Positions 50,963 to 60,860 are shown, counted from the first letter of the stretch. The stretch: DNA of 64,000 nt from Planococcus shixiaomingii (GCF_030413615.1 NZ_CP129236.1:852001-916000), one strand, 5' to 3'. Numbers and translations are program-made. The notes: generated from the letters alone by a model not told the origin.

Positions 50963-51020
50963 ATAATTTCCTCCTCTTTATGTATATACAGAAGTTAAAG
51001 TGGAATAGAAATTACAGAAA

Positions 51021-51047
51021 CTATACATATTGTTAAAAAAAGTATAG
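51021..51047. promoter_or_regulatory. Inverted repeat between divergent genes
   Basis: CTATAC (51021-51026) and GTATAG (51042-51047), perfect complements with a 15-base spacer. It may be an operator of the DUF4097 or PPK2 gene. Confidence 0.35.
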
Positions 51048-51205
51048 ATCATATTTTTGTGGTTATCAATAAAATGTTAAAAATATGGAATTTTATTAAA
51101 ATATAAGAAGGCTGAGCAAACAATTATCAAAATGTTTCATTCCCATCACATCGGCAATAACAAGATAGACAGCGACAAAAGTACAACTAGATGAGGAGAA
51201 TGCAA

Positions 51206-52066
51206 ATGGATACCAGCAAATATTTGGTGAAACAAAATCAAAAAGTTGATTTGAAAACATATGCAAGTTCCGAAGAAAATGGCCTGACGGAAGAAGAACT
51301 GCAGGAGAAGCTAATTCCTGTAAGCATAGAAAAACTGCAGGAGTTGCACTTGAAGCTTCAAGCAGAAGAAGAAAAGGGAATAGTGGTCGTTTTACAGGCG
51401 ATGGACGCGGCGGGAAAAGATGAAACCATCAGCTATGTTTTTTCTCGTTTAACCGCACAAGGCTTGAAAGTGACTTCATTCAAGAAGCCAACAGAAGAAG
51501 AACTTTCCCATGACTACTTATGGAGATTTCACAAAGGCTTGCCTGCTAGAGGAGAGATAGGGGTATTCAATCGATCGTATTATGAAGAAGTCATCGCACC
51601 AAGAGTCCATGACTTGCTTGAGTCGACTCCTCTGCCAGACGAATTGATCGATGAAAACATTTGGAACATCCGCTACCAGCAAATCAATAATTTTGAAAAA
51701 TACTTGGTGGAAAACGGCTTTCCTGTCGTTAAGTTTTTCTTCAATATGTCAAAGGAAGAACAAAAAAAGCGCTTGCTTGAGCGCATGAAAGATCCGGACA
51801 AGAATTGGGAGTTTTCATTTAATGATGTAAAAGAACGTCAGCACTGGGATGGCTATCAGCACATTTTTGAAGACATGCTCAATCACACTTCCACTGAATA
51901 TGCGCCCTGGTATGTGCTTCCAGCCGATAATGAATGGTATTCGAGGTATATTGTTGCAGAAGTGATGGTCGAACTGCTGGAAAAAATCAATCCGAAGTAT
52001 CCGGAAATAACCGGTGAGGAAAAAGAAAAACTCGAAGAAGCCATTGAACTTCTGGAAAAAGAATAA
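51206..52066 (+). CDS. Polyphosphate kinase 2 (PPK2) family protein
   Basis: A 286-residue P-loop kinase. Walker A is VLQAMDAAGKDE (near residue 61), Walker B GVFNRSYYEEV, and the lid has RxxDPxKNWEFS-like basic residues. It belongs to the short single-domain PPK2 type that phosphorylates nucleoside mono- or diphosphates with polyphosphate. The ATG at 51206 is chosen because AGGAG lies 7 bases upstream. It is followed directly by the repeat element. It may help energy balance under phosphate-rich or stress conditions. Confidence 0.9.
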   Translation: MDTSKYLVKQNQKVDLKTYASSEENGLTEEELQEKLIPVSIEKLQELHLKLQAEEEKGIVVVLQAMDAAGKDETISYVFSRLTAQGLKVTSFKKPTEEELSHDYLWRFHKGLPARGEIGVFNRSYYEEVIAPRVHDLLESTPLPDELIDENIWNIRYQQINNFEKYLVENGFPVVKFFFNMSKEEQKKRLLERMKDPDKNWEFSFNDVKERQHWDGYQHIFEDMLNHTSTEYAPWYVLPADNEWYSRYIVAEVMVELLEKINPKYPEITGEEKEKLEEAIELLEKE

Positions 52067-52085
52067 GCAACCTATTTGGCCACGC

Positions 52086-52504
52086 CGCTTTCCGTGGCTC
52101 GGCTTCAGCCTCCTTGTCACTGAAAAGACTGTTGCTCCTGTCTCTGCATCGCTTCGCTAGCTTCGAGACATGAAAAAGCGTTGCATCGCTGCGCTAGCTT
52201 CGTCGCAAAGACTTGGCCTCAAGACTTTCGGCCAATGTCTTGCCTGCGGGGTCTTCCGCTCGAGTCGCTGCGCTGCTCCCACAGGAGTCTGCGTGACCGG
52301 CCCGGTTGGGCGTCATTCTTGAATCAAGGTGATTGCTTCCTTTCAAGTGGCTGAATGGAGTAAAAGATGGCGCAAGACACCGCGTATTCTTTTCTAGCTT
52401 CAGGCACCGGAGCGCAAGCCGGCGACTCCAGCGGCACAGCGAAGTGCCGAAATCCACTCGGGACGCAAGGCCCGAGTTAGTTCGGCGCGAGCCCGCGGAA
52501 AGCG
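52086..52504. repeat. MITE-like intergenic repeat element, copy 2
   Basis: A 419-bp copy of the element at 5950-6366, same orientation. It starts CGCTTTCCGTGGCTCGG and ends GCCCGCGGAAAGCG. The first 160 bases are almost identical to copy 1 and the middle is diverged. The ACTCGGG/CCCGAGT hairpin is kept with a different loop. An 8-base sequence CCACGCCG stands at 52080-52087 and again at 52573-52580, the latter being the first half of the next terminator stem. Confidence 0.75.
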
Positions 52505-52572
52505 CCAGGCTGAAGCGAAGGTGCCGGTATTGTTCCGTTAGAAATTTAACTATACTTTTGTCTACAAGCTCA

Positions 52573-52609
52573 CCACGCCGGAAACCTAAAGGTTTCCGGC
52601 GTGGTTTTT
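52573..52609 (+). terminator. Terminator downstream of repeat copy 2
   Basis: CCACGCCGGAAACC - TAAA - GGTTTCCGGCGTGG followed by TTTTT. It is probably the original terminator of the PPK2 gene, now separated from it by the repeat. Confidence 0.88.
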
Positions 52610-52685
52610 GTATGCAGAAAAGCTGCAATTTAGTGGGAACTCTTTGAATGTTAAGAAAGTATAGGCAATGATAAAAGATTGCTAG

Positions 52686-52699
52686 TGATAGCGCTTACA
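52686..52699. promoter_or_regulatory. cre site of the ChvE/Xyl-type importer operon
   Basis: TGATAGCGCTTACA fits TGWNANCGNTNWCA at every defined base and overlaps the -35 element. CcpA repression is likely when preferred sugars are present. Confidence 0.7.
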
Positions 52700-52722
52700 T
52701 GATTGAGTGGCCTAGATATAAT
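52694..52722 (+). promoter_or_regulatory. Promoter of the ChvE/Xyl-type importer operon
   Basis: CTTACA (52694-52699), a 17-base spacer, TATAAT (52717-52722). Confidence 0.6.
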
Positions 52723-52765
52723 AAACATGTAGGAAAAGAAAAAACAGGTTGAAAGGGGAATTTAA

Positions 52766-53908
52766 ATGACTACAACATGGAAAAAGTTTTCTTTTTTGCT
52801 CGTGCTTATGGCAGTTACGCTCGTTATAGCAGCTTGCGGCGGCGGTGGGGAAACTGGAAGCGGCAGTGAAGGCGGCGGTGGCGGAAATGGTCAAGTCGAC
52901 GTGGGCATCATATTGCCAACTAAGGATGAACCAAGATGGGTACAAGATGAAGCCCGATTTAAAGAAGCGTTAGGTGAAACAGATTACTCAACAGAAATAC
53001 TATTCAGCCAAGGCTCTTCTGCTAAAGAGAAAGAAAACGTTGATATTTTATTGAACAAAGGAATCAAAGTGTTGGTCATCGCTCCCCATGACGGAGCAGC
53101 TGCAGCTGCTGCAGTAGAATCAGCTAAAAAAGACGACGTTACAGTTATTGCTTACGACCGTTTGATTACTGATACAGATGCTGTTGATTACTATGTAACT
53201 TTCGACAGCTTAGCTGTTGGAGCAGCTCAGGCGCAATATTTGATCGACAACGCTGAAGGATCAGGGGTGCCGTTGTACTTGTATGCAGGTGCTTCTTCTG
53301 ATAACAACGCGTTCTTGTTCTTCCAAGGTGCATGGAGCGTACTGCAACCAAAAATCGCTGATGGCACATTTACAATCGCCAACTCAAGCGAAGCGGAAGC
53401 TTTAAAAGATACTGCTGAACTTTCACGTGATCAGCTGAGCAAAGTTTTGGGCCAGGTAACTACGAACTGGGATCCAAATGAAGCGAAAAACAAAGCTCAA
53501 ACTCATTTGACAGGCGTTGGGGCAGATATGAAAGGCGACGTTGCTGTATTGGCGCCTAATGATGGTACAGCTCGTGCAATTGCTGACGTCTTTGCTTCTG
53601 ACGGTGAAGTGACAAACTATGTCATCACTGGTCAAGATGCTGAGAAAGCTTCTATTCAATATATCATTGACGGAAAACAATCGATGACTGTATTCAAAGA
53701 TGTACGCACACTTGTCAAAGACGCAATGGATATGGCTGTAACCGTTCTTGAAGGAAACGAGCCGGAAACAACAGGTTCTTATGATAACGGAGCTGTTGAA
53801 GTAAAAGCGAAACAAACCGACGTTATCACAGTGGACGAATCGAATGTCCAAAAGGAATTGATCGATTCGGACTATTATAAAGCAGATGAATTTACAGGTT
53901 TAAAATAA
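52766..53908 (+). CDS. ChvE-like multiple-sugar-binding lipoprotein
   Basis: A 380-residue type I binding protein with lipobox VIAAC and a Gly/Ser-rich linker. The mature start VDVGIILPTKDEPRWVQDEARF and segments VIAYDRLITDTDAVDYYVTFD and VITGQDAEKASIQYI match the ChvE/XylF group, which binds xylose, glucose, arabinose or galactose. GAAAGGGGAA precedes the ATG. It heads an operon with a XylG-type ATPase and XylH-type permease, under a cre site. Confidence 0.9.
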   Translation: MTTTWKKFSFLLVLMAVTLVIAACGGGGETGSGSEGGGGGNGQVDVGIILPTKDEPRWVQDEARFKEALGETDYSTEILFSQGSSAKEKENVDILLNKGIKVLVIAPHDGAAAAAAVESAKKDDVTVIAYDRLITDTDAVDYYVTFDSLAVGAAQAQYLIDNAEGSGVPLYLYAGASSDNNAFLFFQGAWSVLQPKIADGTFTIANSSEAEALKDTAELSRDQLSKVLGQVTTNWDPNEAKNKAQTHLTGVGADMKGDVAVLAPNDGTARAIADVFASDGEVTNYVITGQDAEKASIQYIIDGKQSMTVFKDVRTLVKDAMDMAVTVLEGNEPETTGSYDNGAVEVKAKQTDVITVDESNVQKELIDSDYYKADEFTGLK

Positions 53909-53926
53909 AAAAATAGGAGCAACAAA

Positions 53927-53960
53927 CGAAATAGTGATAGATGCGTCTATCACTATTTCG
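53927..53960 (+). other. Intercistronic hairpin after the binding-protein gene
   Basis: CGAAATAGTGATAGA - TGCG - TCTATCACTATTTCG, a perfect 15-base stem without a T run, between binding protein and ATPase genes. It is likely mRNA stabilisation or partial termination. Confidence 0.75.
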
Positions 53961-53996
53961 CTATTGCCTTGGCTGTTTGCTTAAGGAGGAATAACA

Positions 53997-55517
53997 ATGA
54001 GCGAATATATTTTGGAGATGAAGGGGATTTCCAAGGAGTTTACAGGCGTCAAAGCACTCAGTGACGTAAATTTTAAAGTGAAAAAAGGTGAAATTCACTG
54101 TTTGATTGGGGAAAACGGAGCCGGAAAATCTACCTTGATGAAAGTATTGAGCGGTGTTTACCCTTACGGTGAATATCAAGGGGATATTGTGTATGAAGGA
54201 AAAGTGCAGCAATTCAATACGATAAACGATAGCATCAAAACGGGCATTGTCATCATCCATCAGGAGTTGGCGCTGTTTCCAGACTTGACTGTCTATGAAA
54301 ATATATTTGCAGGAAATGAAGTGAAACGCGGCGCATTTGTTGATTGGAACGAAACCATTGTCCAATCCAAGAAATTGCTGGAAAAAGTTAAATTGAAAGT
54401 GAATCCGGAAACACTCGTCAAAGACTTGAGTGTCGGAAAACAGCAGTTGGTGGAAATCGCCAAAGCGTTAAGCAAAGACGTAAAGTTGCTTATATTGGAC
54501 GAGCCGACCGCAGCATTGAATGAAGACGACAGCGAAAATCTGTTGAATTTATTGAAGGATTTGAAACAACAAGGCATAACGTGCATTATGATTTCCCACA
54601 AATTAAAAGAAGTTATTTCCATTGCGGATAAAGCGACAGTGCTTCGTGATGGGAAGACGATTTGTACGTTGGACGCTTCAGAAGGACCAATTTCTGAAAA
54701 TGTCATCATCATGAATATGGTTGGACGCGAAATTGAAGATATTTATCCAAAACGCCCGGACAAAAAAATCGGAGAAGAAATTCTGCAATTGTTCAATTGG
54801 TCGGCATATGATGTGGAATTGGGACGTCATGTTGTTAAAAATATCGATTTCCACATTAAAAAAGGGGAAATTGTCGGCATCGCCGGTTTAATGGGGTCTG
54901 GCCGAACTGAACTGGCATTAAGCATTTTCGGCAATCCGAATGCTTACAAACTCCAAGGAGAGCTTCTGTTAAACGGCCAACCGAAAAAGATGCCGCATAC
55001 AAAAGATGCCATCAAAGCAGGAATTGCTTACGTAACAGAAGATCGGAAAGGCAATGGCCTGTTTTTGCTTCAAGACATTAAGAATAATATTACCGCTGCC
55101 AACTTGAAAACGATCTCATCCAGTGGGGTGATCAACGAAAACGAAGAAATCAAAGTTGCTGGCGAATATAGAAAATCGATTAATATCAAAGCTTCTTCAT
55201 TAGAGCAAAACGTCGGCAATCTAAGCGGAGGCAACCAGCAGAAAGTGTCTATCGGCAAATGGCTGTTTGTCGGACCAAAATTGTTGATTCTGGATGAACC
55301 GACACGCGGCATCGATGTTGGCGCGAAATTTGAAATTTATACGATTATGAACAAGCTGATAAAAGAAGGCTTGAGCATTATTATGATTTCATCCGAGCTC
55401 GGTGAAGTGCTCGGAATGAGCGACCGCATTTATGTAATGGGTGAGGGGGAAATCAAAGGAGAATTGGCGATTGAAGAAGCGACTCAAGAAAAAATCATGC
55501 AGCTTGCGACGCAATAG
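53997..55517 (+). CDS. Sugar ABC transporter ATPase, XylG/GguA type
   Basis: A 506-residue tandem ATPase. Domain 1 has GENGAGKST (near residue 38) and LLILDEPTAAL. Domain 2 has LSGGNQQKVSIG and LLILDEPTRGIDVG, with a degenerate second Walker A (GLMGSGRTE). The YPYGEYQGDI segment after Walker A is typical of XylG/GguA rather than RbsA. AAGGAGG precedes the ATG. It drives the XylH-type permease that follows after 12 bases. Confidence 0.92.
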   Translation: MSEYILEMKGISKEFTGVKALSDVNFKVKKGEIHCLIGENGAGKSTLMKVLSGVYPYGEYQGDIVYEGKVQQFNTINDSIKTGIVIIHQELALFPDLTVYENIFAGNEVKRGAFVDWNETIVQSKKLLEKVKLKVNPETLVKDLSVGKQQLVEIAKALSKDVKLLILDEPTAALNEDDSENLLNLLKDLKQQGITCIMISHKLKEVISIADKATVLRDGKTICTLDASEGPISENVIIMNMVGREIEDIYPKRPDKKIGEEILQLFNWSAYDVELGRHVVKNIDFHIKKGEIVGIAGLMGSGRTELALSIFGNPNAYKLQGELLLNGQPKKMPHTKDAIKAGIAYVTEDRKGNGLFLLQDIKNNITAANLKTISSSGVINENEEIKVAGEYRKSINIKASSLEQNVGNLSGGNQQKVSIGKWLFVGPKLLILDEPTRGIDVGAKFEIYTIMNKLIKEGLSIIMISSELGEVLGMSDRIYVMGEGEIKGELAIEEATQEKIMQLATQ

Positions 55518-55529
55518 GGGGGATATTCG

Positions 55530-56705
55530 GTGACTTTTTTCAATGAAGCGAAATTTTTAATTAAAGAAAACATACGGGATTACGGGATGTATATTGCATT
55601 GTTTGTCATTTTGCTGACGTTCTCGATTTTGACAGACGGTTTGTTCATGTCTTCCCGGAACATCAGCAACTTGCTGGATTCTGCAGGGTATATCGCAGTT
55701 CTCGCTGTCGGGATGACACTAGTTATTGTCATTCGGCATATTGATTTATCCGTTGGTTTTGCTGCAGGGTTTCTAGGGGCAATCGCGGCGATTTTTCTTA
55801 CCCAATTGAACGTGTCCGTTTACGTCACGATTCCAATCATTCTCGCTTTGGGAATTCTGGCCGGTCTGTTCAATGGCTTTCTAATCGCACAAATCGGGAT
55901 TCCTTCTTTTGTCGCCACATTGGCAGCCATGCTTATTTTTAGAGGGGCGCTCCTTCGAGTGACAGAAAGAACCGGTACAATTATTGTCAATGACGATAAA
56001 TTCAATGCGCTCGGCAATGGATTTATTCCATCGCTTGCTGAAGTGAATGGTTTGCATTTGCTGACGCTGATTATTGGATTGATCGGTATCTTGCTTTACA
56101 TTTACAGCGAATTTGCCAACCGCAGAAATAAGCAAAAATATCAGTTTGAAGTAGTTTCAAATGGGATTTTTATCATGAAATTGGTCTTGGTATCAGCAGT
56201 TATCGCTTACATCACATGGATTCTGGCAGGTTATAACGGCTTTTCCTGGACGGTTGTCATTATGGTGGTAGTAGTTATTATTTATCATTTCCTTACGACG
56301 AAGACCATACTTGGCCGGCATATTTACGCAGTCGGGAGCAACCCGGAAGCTGCTCACTTAAGCGGAATCAGCGTTAAGAAAATTACCTATATCGTTTTTG
56401 GTTCGATGGGGATGCTGGCGGCCCTCTCAGGAATCTTGTTTACTTCTCGTCTACAATCGGCAACAACGACAGCCGGTACACTGTTCGAGCTTGATGCGAT
56501 TGCAGCCGCCTATGTCGGCGGCGTATCATCTGCAGGTGGAGTGGGGAAAGTAACGGGTGCAATTATTGGTGCAATCGTTATGGCTTCTCTGACAAGCGGC
56601 ATGAACTTGATGGGAGTCGGGATTTCTTATCAATACGTCATTCGCGGCGGCGTACTGGCCGCAGCGGTAATCTTCGATGTTATGACGCGGAGAAAAAGAG
56701 GTTGA
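55530..56705 (+). CDS. Sugar ABC transporter permease, XylH/GguB type
   Basis: A 391-residue permease, longer than RbsC-type permeases (about 320), as usual for XylH/GguB. About ten to twelve hydrophobic segments include IRHIDLSVGFAAGFLGA and GRHIYAVGSNPEAAHLSGI. GTG start with GGGGGG upstream. It completes the importer; no xylose isomerase or kinase lies in the window. Confidence 0.9.
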   Translation: MTFFNEAKFLIKENIRDYGMYIALFVILLTFSILTDGLFMSSRNISNLLDSAGYIAVLAVGMTLVIVIRHIDLSVGFAAGFLGAIAAIFLTQLNVSVYVTIPIILALGILAGLFNGFLIAQIGIPSFVATLAAMLIFRGALLRVTERTGTIIVNDDKFNALGNGFIPSLAEVNGLHLLTLIIGLIGILLYIYSEFANRRNKQKYQFEVVSNGIFIMKLVLVSAVIAYITWILAGYNGFSWTVVIMVVVVIIYHFLTTKTILGRHIYAVGSNPEAAHLSGISVKKITYIVFGSMGMLAALSGILFTSRLQSATTTAGTLFELDAIAAAYVGGVSSAGGVGKVTGAIIGAIVMASLTSGMNLMGVGISYQYVIRGGVLAAAVIFDVMTRRKRG

Positions 56706-56715
56706 GTGATTGCGT

Positions 56716-56752
56716 AAAAAACAGAAAGACTTCAACGAGTCTTTCTGTTTTT
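56716..56752 (+). terminator. Terminator of the importer operon
   Basis: AAAACAGAAAGACT - TCAACG - AGTCTTTCTGTTTTTT. Confidence 0.92.
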
Positions 56753-56882
56753 TAATGGCATAAATTTTACATAGAAAACCTCCATGACCCTTGGGACTAA
56801 AAGGCTAAGGTAGGTCTTGTGCATGCTTTTGCATATGGTATGATAAAAATAATTCACTATTCAAAAAAAGGGGACGCTCTAC

Positions 56883-57860
56883 TTGCGAAAAACGGGCATA
56901 ATTTTACTTGGTTTCTTATCCGTCATCCTTTTTTATTTTACATTTCAGTCAGCAGAAAAAGTGTTTCGATCCGATTTGAAAGTGCCTGAACTTGCTATAG
57001 AACCAGTGAACCAACATCGATTGGTCCTCATAACTAAAAACCTGGATACGCCGTTTTGGGACCAAGTAGCTGAAGGGGCGCAGGAACAAGCTCAAAAAGA
57101 AGGTGTCAGCCTGGAGGTATGGGGCAGCTACGGCAATAACCAAGATGATTTTTTAGAGAAAATGGAAGTCGCAATTTACTCGAAAGTAGATGGCATCATT
57201 GTCCAAGGCCTGGATTCTGAGGAGTTCAACGAGTTAACAAAAATCAAGGCATCTTTTTACAGTATTCCCATCATTACAGTGGCTAATGATGTACCGATGG
57301 AAGAAAGTTTAAGAAGAACCTATGTGGGTTCCAATCAATACTTGGCAGGGCAGATGCTCGCCGAACAATTGGTTGCTGATATGGGAGCTAAAGGAGAGGT
57401 CGTTCTAATGAGCGATAGCGACCAGGAATATTATCAGAAGCAGCGTCTTCAAGGCATAACAGACGTATTGAAAGGCTACCCCGATATCCAGACGGTGAAT
57501 GCAGAGACACTCCAGTCAAGAGAGCAAATTATGTCTGCCACCCAGAATGTATTGAACAAAGCACCAGGAGCGGATGCTTTCATTGCAGTAAATGCTGATT
57601 TTACAGGAGTCATGGTTCAAGAAATCGGAAAACGATTTCAAGTGGAGCCGTATTATATCTATTCTTTTGACGATGGGCCTGATTCACTGACACTATTGGA
57701 ACAAGGAAAGTTGGACGGGATAATCGAGCAATCCCCTAAAGAGATGGGGACTGTCAGCGTGGAATTGATCACTAAATGGCTGAACGATGAAGCGGTTCCC
57801 CTCGATGCGGAGGGCTATCTGACTGATATCCGGATGCTGGAAGAGAAGGAAGCGCAATGA
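56883..57860 (+). CDS. Membrane-anchored sugar-binding sensor protein (XylFII/YtfQ-like)
   Basis: A 325-residue type I binding-protein fold with an uncleaved N-terminal membrane anchor (IILLGFLSVILFYFTF) and no lipobox. VLITKNLDTPFWDQVAEGAQ and YIYSFDDGPDSLTLL are typical of the fold. The stop overlaps the kinase start by 4 bases. In Clostridium beijerinckii a similar protein, XylFII, binds xylose and activates LytS; the same arrangement is seen here. TTG start with AAGGGGA upstream. The ligand is inferred. Confidence 0.87.
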   Translation: MRKTGIILLGFLSVILFYFTFQSAEKVFRSDLKVPELAIEPVNQHRLVLITKNLDTPFWDQVAEGAQEQAQKEGVSLEVWGSYGNNQDDFLEKMEVAIYSKVDGIIVQGLDSEEFNELTKIKASFYSIPIITVANDVPMEESLRRTYVGSNQYLAGQMLAEQLVADMGAKGEVVLMSDSDQEYYQKQRLQGITDVLKGYPDIQTVNAETLQSREQIMSATQNVLNKAPGADAFIAVNADFTGVMVQEIGKRFQVEPYYIYSFDDGPDSLTLLEQGKLDGIIEQSPKEMGTVSVELITKWLNDEAVPLDAEGYLTDIRMLEEKEAQ

Positions 57861-59308
57861 ACAGAATTCAGAAGAAGATATGGTCGCTTGCCTTAGTTGT
57901 GTTGTTCATCATGGCGATTATTTGGATTGCCCTTACGTATTACAACCAGCAAACGCAAGACCAATACAATGATATTTTGCAGCGGTATTTAAGTTTGAAC
58001 GAAGTGACATCCGCCAGCCAAAATCTTATTACCGATTTGAACGATTATTTGCTGCAGCCGTCTGAGGAAAATTTAAATCAACTTAAAGAGAGCAAAGCAA
58101 GCGTCCAAGATGCCAAAGTAGAAGTATTGATTCTAAAAAATGAAGACAACGAATTTGCGATGGCCAATTATATGAACTTGATTGACAATCTGCTGGAAAC
58201 GACGGACCGGTCGCTTATGTACCAGTTGCAAAAGGAAAACGAGGCGTCGACAAATGAGTTTTCGGAAGCCACACGTATTTCCAATTACATTTCTGAGACG
58301 ACGCTGACCTTGATCGATACCGAATTGAAGACTTATGAACTTCTTTACCGAAATGTCATTGAACAGTCAGATGAACTGAAAAAGCTGGGTATTTGGCTGC
58401 TTTTGCTCATTACGTTTTTATTGCTGCTGATGACGTATTGGTTTTCAAAGAGCATCACTAGACCGGTCCAAAAGCTGACCGAGTCAGCGAATGAACTGGC
58501 TAAAGGCCGGTTTGACTTGCCAATTAAAGTGGAATCCAATGACGAAATTTCGTTTCTTGCGGAGACGTTTGACCGGATGCGGATTAATATTAACAACTTA
58601 ATAGTAGAAATTCAGGAAAAGGCGCAGCTCGAACATGAACTTCAACAGAATAAGCTGCTGTTGAAGGAAAGCCAACTGAAAATCTTGCAAAATCAGATCA
58701 ACCCCCATTTCCTATTCAATACATTGAACATCATGTCGAAGAAAGCATATTTAGAGGGAGCGGAAGAAACGAGCGATTTGCTCGTCAGTGTTGCAAGCCT
58801 GCTGCGCTACAATTTAAAGCGATCAGACAAGCCCGTGACGCTTTACGAAGAAGTAGTTGTGCTGCGGCAATACATGGAAATTCAAAAAGCGAGATTCACA
58901 GAGCGTTTGCATTTGCATATGGATATTGATGAATCGTGTTTAGGGATGCAAATTCCAGGATTGACGCTGCAGCCGATTATTGAAAATGCTGTTATCCATA
59001 CAATCGAACCTTCAGAAGACGGGGGCAATATTTGGTTTCGCATCTCAGAAGGGATGGATTTGATCACAATTGAAATCGAGGATGATGGACAAGGAATGGC
59101 GCAAGAAAAAATCCTGCAAATCCTTAGCGGGGATTCTGGGACAACTGAAAAAAGCTCTTCAACAGGCATCGGTTTTAGCAATGTCGTTAAGCGGCTTCGC
59201 CTTTTCTATGGGCAGGATGATGTCATCGGAATTCAAAGTATAGAGGGCCAGGGCACAAATGTAGTGCTGAAAATACCGAAACAGAGGAGGCAGGAAGGCG
59301 ATGACTAA
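57857..59308 (+). CDS. Sensor histidine kinase, YesM/LytS type
   Basis: A 483-residue membrane kinase. It has TM1 near residues 9-27, an extracellular helical domain, TM2 near 177-196 and a HAMP linker (SKSITRPVQKLTESANELAKG). The His_kinase domain follows with phospho-His H284 in NQINPHFLFNTL. ATP-binding motifs are IIENAVIH and EIEDDGQGM. ATG overlaps the upstream stop and the stop overlaps the regulator by 8 bases, so the three are co-translated. It probably senses sugar-loaded binding protein and phosphorylates the YesN-type partner. Confidence 0.92.
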   Translation: MNRIQKKIWSLALVVLFIMAIIWIALTYYNQQTQDQYNDILQRYLSLNEVTSASQNLITDLNDYLLQPSEENLNQLKESKASVQDAKVEVLILKNEDNEFAMANYMNLIDNLLETTDRSLMYQLQKENEASTNEFSEATRISNYISETTLTLIDTELKTYELLYRNVIEQSDELKKLGIWLLLLITFLLLLMTYWFSKSITRPVQKLTESANELAKGRFDLPIKVESNDEISFLAETFDRMRININNLIVEIQEKAQLEHELQQNKLLLKESQLKILQNQINPHFLFNTLNIMSKKAYLEGAEETSDLLVSVASLLRYNLKRSDKPVTLYEEVVVLRQYMEIQKARFTERLHLHMDIDESCLGMQIPGLTLQPIIENAVIHTIEPSEDGGNIWFRISEGMDLITIEIEDDGQGMAQEKILQILSGDSGTTEKSSSTGIGFSNVVKRLRLFYGQDDVIGIQSIEGQGTNVVLKIPKQRRQEGDD

Positions 59309-60860
59309 ACTCCTAATTGTGGATGACGAGCAAATTGAGCGCGAGGGGCTGCAAGCAATTTTACAAAAAGCCTTTCCCGATCTCGTCATTGAACAATCGA
59401 AAAACGGCAAACTCGCTGTGGAAATGGCTGGTGAATTTAAACCCGATTTGATCTTGATGGACATCAAGATGCCTGGCATGAATGGGCTTGAAGCGGTTGA
59501 ACGCATCAGTGCGGAGCATCCCGCCATCAAATTCGTCATGGTCACGGCTTTTGACACATTTGACTATGCCCGGCAGGCAATAAAACTTGGGGTAAAAGAT
59601 TATTTGCTGAAACCCAGTAAAGCCAGTGAAATTATTGCGACAGTCGGTAAAGTGCTGAATCAAAATGAAGAAGAGCAGAAATTTTTGGCCGCCAGCAAAT
59701 CCCAGCAGGATGCCCTGCAAAAAGCGTTGACGCTCGTTGAAACTGATGTCGTGACGCAATTACTGTTTGATCATGTTCACGAAGTGCATTTGGACATGTT
59801 AGTTGAAATGCTGGACATCCGGTCGACAAACGAAAAGTTTGTCATGAGTGTTTTATTGCCCGAAGGCTCTGGCCACCATTATTCCTCAATCAAAGAAAAG
59901 GTGAGGCAGACAAAAAGCGGGTGGGTAGGTGCTCTTTATGGCCGCCAGCTTCCTATTATTGTGTTCCGCGAACCTAACAAATCATTCCGCTCACAAGCAG
60001 TTTCGTTGGCAAACGATATTTTAGCTATAGCTAAAAGAAATCCGGGAGTTGACTGGTTTATCGGCATCGGCAACGTTTGCGGTTCACTCGGTGAAATCCG
60101 ACAATCTTATCAGGAATCGTTGATTGCGACAATGGATTCAAGCCTTCCGGTGAAATACCGTTTTTACTTTGACGTTCCGGTTGTTGGAACAGCGAGATGC
60201 GGTCATTTGGCGAAGCTCGGGGAAAAAGAGTTGTTCGACCAAATCCGGCTTGGTGAATGGGAGGACGTCCAACTTCACGCAATGGATTTGATTCAGTGCT
60301 ATGAAAATGAAGGGGCGGACCTTCTGCAGACGCAGCAGCGCGTATTGGAATTGTTGTGGATCGCTTCAAGGGTTTTGAGCGAAATTGGTATTGAGACGGA
60401 CAAGCCGCTGTTTTCTTTTCAGTCGCAAAATTTTTGGCAGTTGCGGAATGAAACGAGCCGGCTGCTGGAGCGCATGAAGCAGTCATACTTTGTCCATTAT
60501 GGCGAACTCGAAGCGGATACAATTTATCAAATCAAGCAATACATTATGGAACATTCCCATGAGGATATTTCATTGGAAACGTTAGCGCAAAAAGTGAAGC
60601 TCAGCCCGATCTACATCAGCAAAATGTTCAAAGAAAAACTCGGTGTTAACTACATCGATTTTCTGACGGAGTGCAGGATAGAAAAAGCGAAAAAGCTGCT
60701 TGGGGATCCGACAAAGAGCATTAAGGAAATTACATTCGAAGTCGGCTATCACGAACCGAACTACTTCAGCAAGGTTTTCAAGAAAATCTCGTCAGTTTCG
60801 CCAAAAGAATACCGGAAGACACTTCTGGGCAAAAAAGGCTTGCCCGTTGGGGAGAATTAA
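59301..60860 (+). CDS. Response regulator with AraC-type DNA-binding domain (YesN-like)
   Basis: A 519-residue regulator. The receiver domain has VDDEQIE at the start, phospho-acceptor D54 in LILMDIKMPGMNG and the conserved Lys in LLKPSK. A long middle region of unknown fold is followed by an AraC helix-turn-helix pair at the C terminus (LETLAQKVKLSPIYISKMF ... EITFEVGYHEPNYFSKVFKK). AGGAGG precedes the ATG. It probably activates the ChvE/Xyl-type importer operon and perhaps its own. Confidence 0.92.
   Translation: MTKLLIVDDEQIEREGLQAILQKAFPDLVIEQSKNGKLAVEMAGEFKPDLILMDIKMPGMNGLEAVERISAEHPAIKFVMVTAFDTFDYARQAIKLGVKDYLLKPSKASEIIATVGKVLNQNEEEQKFLAASKSQQDALQKALTLVETDVVTQLLFDHVHEVHLDMLVEMLDIRSTNEKFVMSVLLPEGSGHHYSSIKEKVRQTKSGWVGALYGRQLPIIVFREPNKSFRSQAVSLANDILAIAKRNPGVDWFIGIGNVCGSLGEIRQSYQESLIATMDSSLPVKYRFYFDVPVVGTARCGHLAKLGEKELFDQIRLGEWEDVQLHAMDLIQCYENEGADLLQTQQRVLELLWIASRVLSEIGIETDKPLFSFQSQNFWQLRNETSRLLERMKQSYFVHYGELEADTIYQIKQYIMEHSHEDISLETLAQKVKLSPIYISKMFKEKLGVNYIDFLTECRIEKAKKLLGDPTKSIKEITFEVGYHEPNYFSKVFKKISSVSPKEYRKTLLGKKGLPVGEN

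Noticed and set aside
52194..52647. Open frames on both strands inside repeat copy 2
   Set aside because: Both strands are open because of the GC-rich repeat; no start site, and no conserved protein with copy 1.
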